Part shown: piece by piece, positions 45,579 through 51,847 of the stretch
Position numbering within the stretch: the stretch's first letter is position 1
Layout of the letters: each line of letters begins with the position of its first letter
Position numbers and translations under genes: made by a program
The notes under the pieces: model-generated
The model's database searches: none
Seen by the model: only the letters and a program-made list of their open reading frames with translations
Told to the model about the DNA's origin: nothing
From: Polynucleobacter sp. JS-JIR-II-b4
GTDB taxonomy: Bacteria > Pseudomonadota > Gammaproteobacteria > Burkholderiales > Burkholderiaceae
DNA length: 64,000 bases
Direction of reading: 5' to 3'
Assembly (NCBI RefSeq): GCF_018687815.1
Contig: NZ_CP061306.1
Span: forward strand, 1,736,001-1,800,000

Positions 45579-46562
45579 GTGGCAACACTACGCAAAAGAA
45601 GCAATGGACATTGGCAGGCACGAGTCCGCAAAGCAAATCAAAGCATCACAAAAACTTTTATTAATAAAGTCGATGCCGAACGCTGGGCAAAGCAAACTGA
45701 AGTTGAGATTGATAAAGGCAGTTTTATAAACGTCGGTCTAGCCGAACGTACAACCTTTGCCGAAATCATTGATCGTTACATCACAGAGGTATTACCAAAG
45801 ATGCGTGGGGGTGAGGCCGACTACATCCGTTTAAGGGCACTGGCAAGGCGTCCAATAGCTAAGCTGAATATGGTGGCACTAACCCCACAAAAGATAGCTC
45901 AACACAGGGATGAACGACTGCGAGAGATTGCACCAGCAACAGTCATCAGAGAGCTATCTTATTTTTCATCCATCATTACACATGCCCGCAAAGAATGGGG
46001 CATCAACATAAACAACCCGGTAGCACTGGTATCTAAACCTAAAAATCCACAAGGAAGAAGTCGCATACTTGATAATGCCGAAACTAACGCACTATTTGAA
46101 GCATTAAGACCAACTGGGCGGCGTTCGATATGGATGCTACCTTTGGTAAAACTAGCGCTTGAAACAGCAATGCGTAGAAGTGAATTACTGGGGCTGCGCT
46201 GGGAGCATATTGACCTTGGGCGGCGTACGATATTCCTTGAGCTAACTAAGAACGGCACAAGCAGAACTGTACCTTTATCAACCCATGCAATCCAAATACT
46301 TACCGAAATGCCACGTAACCTCGATGGAAGAGTTTTTCCAGTTACCCATGTAGTAGTGTCACAGGCATTTAACCGAGCCAGAAAACAAGCTGGGGTTAAA
46401 GATATACGCTTCCACGATTTAAGACACATGGCTATCACCAGACTTGCTGAAAAGCTGCCCAACCTAATTGAACTATCCGCAGTTTCGGGACATAAGAGCT
46501 TGGCCATGCTTAAAAGGTACTACCACCCAAATCCTAAGTTACTTGCAGAAAAGTTGGGTTAA
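45579..46562 (+). CDS. Tyrosine recombinase (phage-type integrase)
   Basis: 327 aa, GTG start with GAGGAG nearby. The N-terminal Arm-type fold KRSNGHWQARVRKANQSITKTF (read in parts, 5-28) is followed by a SAM-like core-binding domain (about 58-150) and the catalytic domain. The catalytic residues are visible: Arg in LETAMRRSELLGLRW, the beta-hairpin Lys in LTKNGTSRTVPLS, His-x-x-Arg in FHDLRHMAITR, His in SGHKSLAM and the nucleophile Tyr314 in MLKRYYHP. Complete, so probably active. It is next to attL, as usual for integrases acting on the adjacent site. Confidence 0.95.
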   Translation: MATLRKRSNGHWQARVRKANQSITKTFINKVDAERWAKQTEVEIDKGSFINVGLAERTTFAEIIDRYITEVLPKMRGGEADYIRLRALARRPIAKLNMVALTPQKIAQHRDERLREIAPATVIRELSYFSSIITHARKEWGININNPVALVSKPKNPQGRSRILDNAETNALFEALRPTGRRSIWMLPLVKLALETAMRRSELLGLRWEHIDLGRRTIFLELTKNGTSRTVPLSTHAIQILTEMPRNLDGRVFPVTHVVVSQAFNRARKQAGVKDIRFHDLRHMAITRLAEKLPNLIELSAVSGHKSLAMLKRYYHPNPKLLAEKLG

Positions 46563-46731
46563 AACAACAATAAACAGAATTTGGGCAAACTTTTATTTTT
46601 GCTTTTAAAATACATATGCTCACTAATTCAGCCTGACCTCCTAAAGTCCATGAACTGCCAGAATTAGTAGACGGGTTTTATATCGCCAAGCGATTCACAG
46701 CCGACAAACGCAGTACCAATTCATTAACCCG

Positions 46732-46785
46732 GATTGGAGTTTGTTGGTAAATCCCGGCAGCTCCAATCAACTAGGAGCTGTCATG
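46732..46785 (+). promoter_or_regulatory. Two mutually exclusive hairpins over the start of the 71-aa gene
   Basis: Segment A (46732-46741) pairs with segment B (46759-46768), a 10-bp stem with one G-U. Segment B's other part (46756-46764) pairs with segment C (46774-46782), a 9-bp stem with one G-U and a 9-nt loop. C contains the Shine-Dalgarno AGGAG and touches the ATG at 46783. A:B and B:C share bases, so forming A:B frees the ribosome binding site and B:C hides it. No protein gene is seen between the integrase stop and 46783 (221 bp). An open 37-codon stretch at 46637-46747 lacks a start codon. Confidence 0.6.
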
Positions 46786-46998
46786 GAAAAATTAATATCA
46801 CCTGTAATCAAAAATCAAAAACGAATTGAGCTCGTCTATCAGGCTGTCATATCGCTTGAAGCACAAACTTGGGGAATGCGTCATTCGCCAAACCCTCTTG
46901 AATCTGCTATTAATTTCCTTGAGGTAGTAGAAGAGGCAATTTATAAAAAATACCCAATCGATGCAGGATTTGAGCAAGGTGACGATAATGATCGCTGA
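46783..46998 (+). CDS. 71-aa protein of unknown function upstream of the replication gene
   Basis: Start ATG 46783 with AGGAG 5 nt upstream; a TTG 14 codons earlier is possible but has no ribosome binding site. The product (MEKLISPVIKNQKRIELVYQ...) is helical-looking and acidic at the end (FEQGDDNDR), with the middle SLEAQTWGMRHSPNPLESAINFLEVVEEAIYKK (read in parts). No family recognised. Its end overlaps the start of the rep gene by 11 nt, so the two are translationally coupled. It may be a replication accessory or a copy-control coupling peptide. Confidence 0.7.
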   Translation: MEKLISPVIKNQKRIELVYQAVISLEAQTWGMRHSPNPLESAINFLEVVEEAIYKKYPIDAGFEQGDDNDR

Positions 46999-48376
46999 AA
47001 ATACCCTGCTCTCCCACTTGGTGTGGGACACCGATAATCCCAATGCAAATATTTACAAAGTCTTAAGCGAAATAGATCCTGGGTGCTCCAGAAGCGAATG
47101 GATGCAAGTAGGCTTTGGTTGCATTGACCACCTAGGAGAATCCGCTCAATCGGCATTTTTTGACTGGTCACAAGGGTGCTTGCATGAAAAGTATGATTTT
47201 GGTAATTCACCCCCAACTAATTACAGCCGCAGTGAGCTTGAGAGTCAATGGAACGACTGGATAAAGCGCAAATACGAAGGTAGGTCGGGCATTACGTTTG
47301 GGACGGTGAAACATTTAGCCAAAAAACATAGCGGTAAACAAATTGGCTCATCCAGACCAACGGTCATAAATAGAAATTCTGGGGGCATAAGCGCCAAAGA
47401 TCTAGCAAATAAAACCTTTCCCCCATTGGTGTGGATTGTTAAGGACATACTCCCAGAGGGTTGCTATCTACTTTCAGCAAGGCCTAAGGTTGGGAAGTCT
47501 TGGCTTGCACTTCAATGCTGCCTAGCTGTTGCTTATGGGAGCAAAACACTTGATCGGGAAGTCGCCGCAGGAAAGGCAATCTACCTAGCGCTTGAGGACA
47601 ATCAAAGAAGGCTACAAAGTAGATTGAAAATCATGCGCCCTCAGGGATATGCAACAGACAACCTGATTCTTCATACCGAATGGCCAAAGCTAAATGATGG
47701 CGGTATAGAAGCGCTAGAAAAATTAATTTCCTCAGAGTCACCAAGGCTTGTTGTAATCGACACTCTAGCTAAAGTTCGCCCACCAATGGGCAGAAACTCA
47801 AACTTATACGAAGGCGACTATTCTGCAGTAGCGCCATTAACCACATTGGCAAATAAATATCGGTGTTGCATCTTAGTGGTCACCCATAATAGAAAGGGCA
47901 AATCCGATTCAGATGCGCTGGAACAGATTAGCGGGTCTCTTGGCCTATCTGGAGCCGTAGATGGAGCGCTTGTTATAGACGGAATTAGGTCAGACAAACA
48001 GTACAAGTTAAGCCTAATTGGTAGAGACATACCCAATGATGATGAACTGGCTATCAGCCGTCAAGAAAATGGCGAATGGAAGATTCTTGGGGAGGCGACA
48101 CAGATATTTATTAGCGCTGAAAGAAAGGAAATTACCGACGCCCTTCGACTCCACCCAGCAGGCCTAAAACCTAAAGAGATAGCTGATTTCCTTGGGAAAA
48201 AGCAACCAACCGTTCGCAAACTATTAAGCTCGATGGTAGTTGCTGGACAGATACAAAACTCTGGTGGTACTTATACATTAATAAGTGGTAACTCTAGTAA
48301 TAACGAGAAGATCGGTAACTCTGGTAACACCAGTAACTCAAGTAGCTTATTAGCATCAATAGATTGGGATAACTGA
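46988..48376 (+). CDS. Replication protein with PriCT-2 and RepA-like AAA domains
   Basis: 462 aa from ATG 46988 (AAGGTGA 6 nt upstream; an earlier in-frame ATG at 46961 lacks one). N-terminal PriCT-2 primase-associated domain: SEWMQVGFGCIDHLG, FFDWSQGCLHEKYD, WNDWIKRKY, ITFGTVKHLAKKHSG (about 25-115). RepA/AAA_25 ATPase follows: Walker A in LLSARPKVGKSWLALQCC (about 162-179), IYLALEDNQRRLQSRLK, Walker B LVVIDTLAKVRP, LVVTHNRKG. A C-terminal winged-HTH-like segment (ALRLHPAGLKPKEIADFLGKKQPTVRKLL, read in parts) and a Gly/Asn/Ser tail end it. No archaeo-eukaryotic primase catalytic domain is present. Probably opens the element's own origin. Confidence 0.88.
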   Translation: MIAENTLLSHLVWDTDNPNANIYKVLSEIDPGCSRSEWMQVGFGCIDHLGESAQSAFFDWSQGCLHEKYDFGNSPPTNYSRSELESQWNDWIKRKYEGRSGITFGTVKHLAKKHSGKQIGSSRPTVINRNSGGISAKDLANKTFPPLVWIVKDILPEGCYLLSARPKVGKSWLALQCCLAVAYGSKTLDREVAAGKAIYLALEDNQRRLQSRLKIMRPQGYATDNLILHTEWPKLNDGGIEALEKLISSESPRLVVIDTLAKVRPPMGRNSNLYEGDYSAVAPLTTLANKYRCCILVVTHNRKGKSDSDALEQISGSLGLSGAVDGALVIDGIRSDKQYKLSLIGRDIPNDDELAISRQENGEWKILGEATQIFISAERKEITDALRLHPAGLKPKEIADFLGKKQPTVRKLLSSMVVAGQIQNSGGTYTLISGNSSNNEKIGNSGNTSNSSSLLASIDWDN

Positions 48377-48440
48377 GTTACCGATGTTACCGATTTACAT
48401 AGGTATACCGCTTAGCAAATTAAAAGCTGATCGGTATACC
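48287..48440. other. Candidate replication origin: GGTAAC repeats plus a large hairpin
   Basis: Five copies of GGTAAC/GTTACC occur in 105 bp: 48287, 48314 and 48323 (forward) and 48377 and 48386 (reverse). The last two form a tandem GTTACCGAT GTTACCGAT (48377-48394), whose complement ATCGGTAAC is at 48311-48319. Next comes an inverted repeat GGTATACCG (48402-48410) / CGGTATACC (48432-48440), each half containing the palindrome GGTATACC, with a further TTAGC/GCTGA stem and an A/T loop. It straddles the 3' end of the rep gene, where satellites and small replicons often keep their origin. No T run follows, so it is not a simple terminator. Confidence 0.55.
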
Positions 48441-48471
48441 CCATAACCCCATCCCAGATACTGTCAAATTT

Positions 48472-48747
48472 ATGCCACTACCAGCAATCACAAAATATGG
48501 CGCCAAAAAATGCCAATGCAAAAGTAAGCGCACCGGGTTACCTTGTAAAAATCTAGCCGCTCACGGTTGTATTAGCTGCAGAATGCATGGCGCTCATAGA
48601 TCCAAAAATGTGCTCAAAGGCATAGAGCATCCAAACTATAAATACGGGCTAGATACTAAAGAGGCGAAAATCGAGAGAAAAAAGAAGTTTGCGGAGCTAA
48701 ATCAGATCGCCGCCAGTCTTGGCATTAATCTTCCAAATAAGAATTAA
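48472..48747 (+). CDS. Small Cys/His phage-type protein (HGG/NYKYG family)
   Basis: 91 aa. Cys/His pattern CQCKSKRTGLPCKNLAAHGCISCRMHG (split, residues 14-41) followed by HPNYKYGLDTKEA. This resembles the short proteins with 'C.A..K.G..C......G...C..HGG...G..N..KHG.YT' that are common in prophages and islands and may relate to terminase small subunits; function is unproven. The four Cys and the His could bind zinc. A basic Lys-rich helix follows (AKIERKKKFAELNQ). No strong Shine-Dalgarno. It converges on the cargo genes. Confidence 0.7.
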   Translation: MPLPAITKYGAKKCQCKSKRTGLPCKNLAAHGCISCRMHGAHRSKNVLKGIEHPNYKYGLDTKEAKIERKKKFAELNQIAASLGINLPNKN

Positions 48748-48778
48748 AGCGCCTCTAACGCATATTAGTAACACTGAA

Positions 48779-49285
48779 TCATCTACTACGCTCTTCAGCA
48801 TATCGACTACATCGCAGATACCACTCATATTTTCTTTGCGACATCTGTGACTGCACCCTTGAAATTGTGGCGTCAGCATTTTGCATCGCTCTATCAAGCT
48901 CGGGACTAGCTTTCTGCTTTACTCCATATTGCGACAGAATGGCTGCATCTCTCTGAGACTCAATTGCCAAAATTTTCCTATCAGCCTCATCATTAATTCT
49001 CAAAACACGCTCTTGCGCTAAAAACCGCTCGTAGTCTCTTCCTACTGCATACATTTGCCCTCGCCAAAACTCTCGCATCTCATCTCCGCTAAAAGTCTTC
49101 ATTCTCAACTGAAGCACCATTCCAATTGGCTGACATTTGCTATCAATTTGGAGCTCAACTTTATTCTTAATATAGTCTTCTCTGTCTGCTGCTTTTTGCT
49201 CCTCGGTTCTTCTATCAAGTCTTCTAGCATCCGCATTGGAGAGAAATAGCGCAGCCAAAAGAAAGAGTAATAAGCTGTTTTTCAT
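48779..49285 (-). CDS. Secreted coiled-coil protein, cargo of the element
   Basis: 168 aa. Signal peptide KNSLLLFLLAALFLSNADA, cut about residue 20. The mature part is highly charged and helical: DRRTEEQKAADREDYIKNKVE, then MREFWRGQMYAVGRDYERFLAQERVLRINDEADRKILAIESQRDAAIL (read in parts) and VQSQMSQRKYEWYLRCSRYAEE. Two Cys (about 52 and 160) may bridge. No family recognised. Last of three closely spaced genes (gaps of 3 and 5 nt with the two upstream). No hairpin terminator seen in the 31 nt before the convergent gene. Confidence 0.7.
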   Translation of the reverse strand: MKNSLLLFLLAALFLSNADARRLDRRTEEQKAADREDYIKNKVELQIDSKCQPIGMVLQLRMKTFSGDEMREFWRGQMYAVGRDYERFLAQERVLRINDEADRKILAIESQRDAAILSQYGVKQKASPELDRAMQNADATISRVQSQMSQRKYEWYLRCSRYAEERSR

Positions 49286-49290
49286 GGGGT

Positions 49291-49692
49291 TTATAGCTTT
49301 CTCATCGCCACCAATTCTTTAAACCAAGCTGGAAATTGCTCGGGCCTTACGCCTAACCTCTGAAACCCTTCCATCTCCGACACAAAATCGAGGGGTTTTC
49401 TATTTAAAAATGGGTATAAATCAACAGGACTAGGCTCAAATTTAATGCCCTTTATCCTGCGAACCATAGACTCCCAAGTGGTGTAATTTCTCTTGGGCTT
49501 TTCTTTAACTCCAAGATAGTTAAATTCGCTTAACAGCATTTGAGCGGCACACCTCTGACAGACCACCAAATCAGTAAGCATTTTATTTTTTGGAGGGAGG
49601 TTTCGAAAATCAATAGAGCTATATATAGGCTCGATATGCCCCTGATCACATTTGGGACACTCGTAAAGTTTGAATGAAGAAATTCTAGTCAC
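49291..49692 (-). CDS. Cys-x2-Cys zinc-ribbon-like protein, cargo of the element
   Basis: 133 aa from a GTG start, only 3 nt after the stop of the upstream gene. CPKCDQGHIEPIY (about 12-24) and VVCQRCAAQMLLSE (about 48-61) give two Cys-x2-Cys knuckles, as in a zinc ribbon. The rest contains TTWESMVRRIKGIKFEPSP and ends FPAWFKELVAMRKL. No signal peptide, so it is cytosolic although both neighbours are secreted. Not recognised; a nucleic-acid-binding or regulatory role is only a guess. Confidence 0.65.
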   Translation of the reverse strand: MTRISSFKLYECPKCDQGHIEPIYSSIDFRNLPPKNKMLTDLVVCQRCAAQMLLSEFNYLGVKEKPKRNYTTWESMVRRIKGIKFEPSPVDLYPFLNRKPLDFVSEMEGFQRLGVRPEQFPAWFKELVAMRKL

Positions 49693-49695
49693 AAT

Positions 49696-50355
49696 TTAAT
49701 CACACAAACCTAAGCGACTCATTCCGCTAGATAGCCCCTCTATTAAGGCATCGAATCTTGGGCGGACTCCAATTACACAATAGGATTTTTCGCGGAATTT
49801 ATTTATTTCATTTTGACAAGGAATGCTGCCATAGCCACTAGGGGGTATCCCCCCACCAGCAAAATATTCGGCACAATAAAATACGGCATCATAGTCAGCC
49901 GTATTAGCTGAGCACCACTTTCCCTTAATTCCCATACCAACCATAACCCCTGATATCCCGCCAGCGCTATTATTTTGAAAACTTATTTTTGGCGCTGCTC
50001 CATATTCCATTTTTATGTTCTTAAAATTTCCTATTAAGGCAGTAACCCTTGGTCTTGTCTGGCCAGCTAAAAACAGATTTCCAGATTTATCCTGTTCTGC
50101 ACTTATTCCACACCTAGTGCGTAGATCTTTTTTTATCTGATTTTCATTTTTTGAGGTTTTAGCTTCACTCTGATCGGGAAATTTCATATAACAGGCTTGC
50201 TGAATAGCATATGTTGCAGCCTCTCCTTCGGTACCCTTTAGCTTAGACAGGACACATTCTTCGTAATTAGATGGCCCAAAAATGCCAGCATGGGCACCAG
50301 AGAAAATACAAAATAAAAAAATAAGTATTACGAGGTGATAAAACTTTCTCTTCAT
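49696..50355 (-). CDS. Secreted cysteine-rich protein with a YEEC...ACYMKFP motif
   Basis: 219 aa. Signal peptide LVILIFLFCIFSGAHA (cut about residue 23). The mature N-terminus GIFGPSNYEECVLSKLKGTEGEAATYAIQQACYMKFP (read in parts, 24-60) matches a motif I have seen at the start of short exported proteobacterial proteins: Tyr-Glu-x-Cys, then about 20 residues, then Ala-Cys-x3-Phe-Pro. More Cys at about 83, 147, 158, 178, 191 and 218 suggest disulfides. Function unknown. First gene of the tight three-gene cargo unit; GAAGGG ribosome site upstream. Confidence 0.7.
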   Translation of the reverse strand: MKRKFYHLVILIFLFCIFSGAHAGIFGPSNYEECVLSKLKGTEGEAATYAIQQACYMKFPDQSEAKTSKNENQIKKDLRTRCGISAEQDKSGNLFLAGQTRPRVTALIGNFKNIKMEYGAAPKISFQNNSAGGISGVMVGMGIKGKWCSANTADYDAVFYCAEYFAGGGIPPSGYGSIPCQNEINKFREKSYCVIGVRPRFDALIEGLSSGMSRLGLCD

Positions 50356-50401
50356 CTTGAAACCCTTCTACATCAAAGGCTGGAAATTTAGTACAAGGTT
50401 T

Positions 50402-50779
50402 TCAGCGTCCATATAAGTTATTTATCTTTGCGGCAAAAGGATTAGCCTCAAATCTTATAGACCTCTCTTGAAACTCTTTTGATATTTCAGGCGCAAATTC
50501 TGAATTAATAACTGAATCCGAAGGTCTAAATTTTAGGAGCATTTTTCCTAGGGGGTGATCATTACTAACCATCATCATTTGAGTTGATGCAAATGAAAGC
50601 GTATGTTTTTGCTCATCTGATAATTTTGCTCCAGCTTTGCCAATTAGATTAATTACATGGTTTTCAGTGGCATTAGGATTTGACAAGCCCATTCCACGTT
50701 GTAAAAGACTTGCGCAACCGACCATAAATGCAAACTCCATATCCTTCCAGCTAATATCCTTCTTAAACAGCCCAAACAT
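50402..50779 (-). CDS. Unknown 125-aa cytosolic protein, cargo of the element
   Basis: Starts MFGLFKKDISWKDMEFAF with AAGGGA about 7 nt upstream. No signal peptide or TM segment; moderately helical (GKAGAKLSDEQKHTLSFASTQMMM). Ends EANPFAAKINNLYGR. No family recognised. It is separated by 46 nt from the downstream secreted gene and 60 nt from the upstream membrane gene, so it may have its own promoter. Confidence 0.65.
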   Translation of the reverse strand: MFGLFKKDISWKDMEFAFMVGCASLLQRGMGLSNPNATENHVINLIGKAGAKLSDEQKHTLSFASTQMMMVSNDHPLGKMLLKFRPSDSVINSEFAPEISKEFQERSIRFEANPFAAKINNLYGR

Positions 50780-50839
50780 ATATTTTCCCTTACTTAATTT
50801 AATCTAATCTTTATGAGCAAAAATTCCTAGTATTGGAAT

Positions 50840-51232
50840 TTAAATTAACTCATTTGAAGGCAATAGCCAGTCCCTGAAATTTCTTAAAAAATTTCCTAAT
50901 GCTGAAGATCCTAAAAAAACTGTATAGACTGCCAAAAAATATTGACTAATTATTCCGCCTTCGCTTTCAAAGAAAAACAATGCGCTATATATTAATAATA
51001 GAAAGCTAGCGCAAATAAAAATATGCATGTAGCTACGCACAAAATATCCACTCGTAAGGCCAAAAAAAACTAAGCCTACATTTAAAACCATGGTACTAGT
51101 CAGAAAATTCCAATAATTAGGCTTATCGCTTTCCAACGAAGGATCTAATATAAAAATCAACCCCACCCCAACTACAACAGCTATATTTGGTATAAATTTT
51201 TTCATTATTAATTTTTTAAATACATTACCCAT
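50840..51232 (-). CDS. Four-helix membrane protein, cargo of the element
   Basis: 130 aa with four hydrophobic segments: IPNIAVVVGVGLIFIL, TMVLNVGLVFFGLTSGYF, HIFICASFLLLIYSALFFF and IISQYFLAVYTVFLGSSAL. An alternative start at Met10 (51205) gives MKKFIPN; neither start has a clear ribosome site. A/T-rich codon use unlike the backbone. Function unknown. It is divergent from the XRE regulator and is the first gene of the minus-strand cargo block, so the regulator could control it. Confidence 0.65.
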   Translation of the reverse strand: MGNVFKKLIMKKFIPNIAVVVGVGLIFILDPSLESDKPNYWNFLTSTMVLNVGLVFFGLTSGYFVRSYMHIFICASFLLLIYSALFFFESEGGIISQYFLAVYTVFLGSSALGNFLRNFRDWLLPSNELI

Positions 51233-51317
51233 TTATTATGTTTAATGAAGCAGCCTTTTAAAGGCGCATTTTTAACAAAATTATGGGTATCATCTCCCGT
51301 GGTTTTAAATCCGTCAA

Positions 51318-51336
51318 TAGACAAATATCCTGTCTA
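51318..51336. promoter_or_regulatory. Operator-like inverted repeat at the XRE regulator start
   Basis: TAGACA (51318-51323), 7 nt, TGTCTA (51331-51336): a perfect 6-bp dyad whose last base is the A of the regulator's ATG. A site here could let the regulator block its own expression and perhaps that of the divergent cargo gene starting at 51232. The 103-bp divergent gap holds no other clear motif. Confidence 0.5.
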
Positions 51337-51581
51337 TGGCAAAACCTTCCCCAAGCTATAGTGGATCAAAGCAACTTATTGCCCTAGGCAAGGCCATCAG
51401 GGTATTTAGGCAGGGGAGCGGACTATCCCAAGAGGCATTAGCCAACGAAATTGGTATTGACCGTAGTTATATGGGTGGTATCGAGAGAGGCGAGCATAAC
51501 GTAGCCATCATGAATCTAAGCAAAATTGCCAAAACCCTCAAAATTAAGACATCGGAATTGCTGGTAGCAGCAGGCCTATAG
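51336..51581 (+). CDS. XRE-family HTH regulator of the element
   Basis: 81 aa. One HTH_3/Cro-C1 domain: LGKAIRVFRQGSGLSQEALANEIGIDRSYMGGIERGEHNVAIMNLSKIAKTLKIKTSELL (read in parts, residues 17-77), with the recognition region IDRSYMGGIERG. It is almost only the HTH domain, with no protease or peptide-binding part, so it is a small autonomous DNA binder. It lies next to attR at the opposite end from the integrase. A role in keeping the element quiescent is inferred from position and the dyad over its start. Confidence 0.9.
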   Translation: MAKPSPSYSGSKQLIALGKAIRVFRQGSGLSQEALANEIGIDRSYMGGIERGEHNVAIMNLSKIAKTLKIKTSELLVAAGL

Positions 51582-51746
51582 CCTAGAGTCAAATGCTTGA
51601 CACCACCCGATAGATTTTGTGATGTGGTTACAAAACTCTGATCTACCTAAACTAGAAGGCTTACCTGTACTTAGGTGGGTACGGGGTGGGTGGGGGTCCA
51701 ATCTTCCAATATGAAGAAGCAAAACCGCCTGTGATATTCTTTTCTG

Positions 51747-51766
51747 TGGCCCAATTTTGGCCCACT
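51747..51766 (+). repeat. Candidate integrase arm-type site next to attR
   Basis: TGGCCCAATTTTGGCCCACT, 17/20 identical to 45545-45564. The 266-bp stretch 51582-51847 holds no gene; besides this repeat it contains several A/T-rich tracts and a GGTGGGTACGGGGTGGGTGG G-rich run (51674-51693). Confidence 0.45.
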
Positions 51767-51847
51767 TGTTTATTTATTTAACCACACAGAGTTTGGTTCT
51801 TTAAGTTTTAATTTTCTTAGTTCGTTGTTTTTGCTGGGTTTTCCACC

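Noticed and set aside
46637..46750. An open 37-codon stretch reading ...HELPELVDGFYIAKRFTADKRS... upstream of the 71-aa gene
   Set aside because: It looks protein-like but has no ATG, GTG or TTG start after the preceding in-frame stop and no ribosome site. It may be a decayed excisionase or chance; not listed as a gene.
48402..48440. Intrinsic terminator of the rep gene
   Set aside because: The hairpin is strong, but no T run follows on either strand, and the adjoining hexamer repeats fit an origin better. A termination role is not excluded.
51674..51693. G-quadruplex in the G-rich run before attR
   Set aside because: The run has GGTGGG, GGGG, GGG and GGGGG tracts on one strand, but the spacing varies and there is no supporting context; too weak to call.
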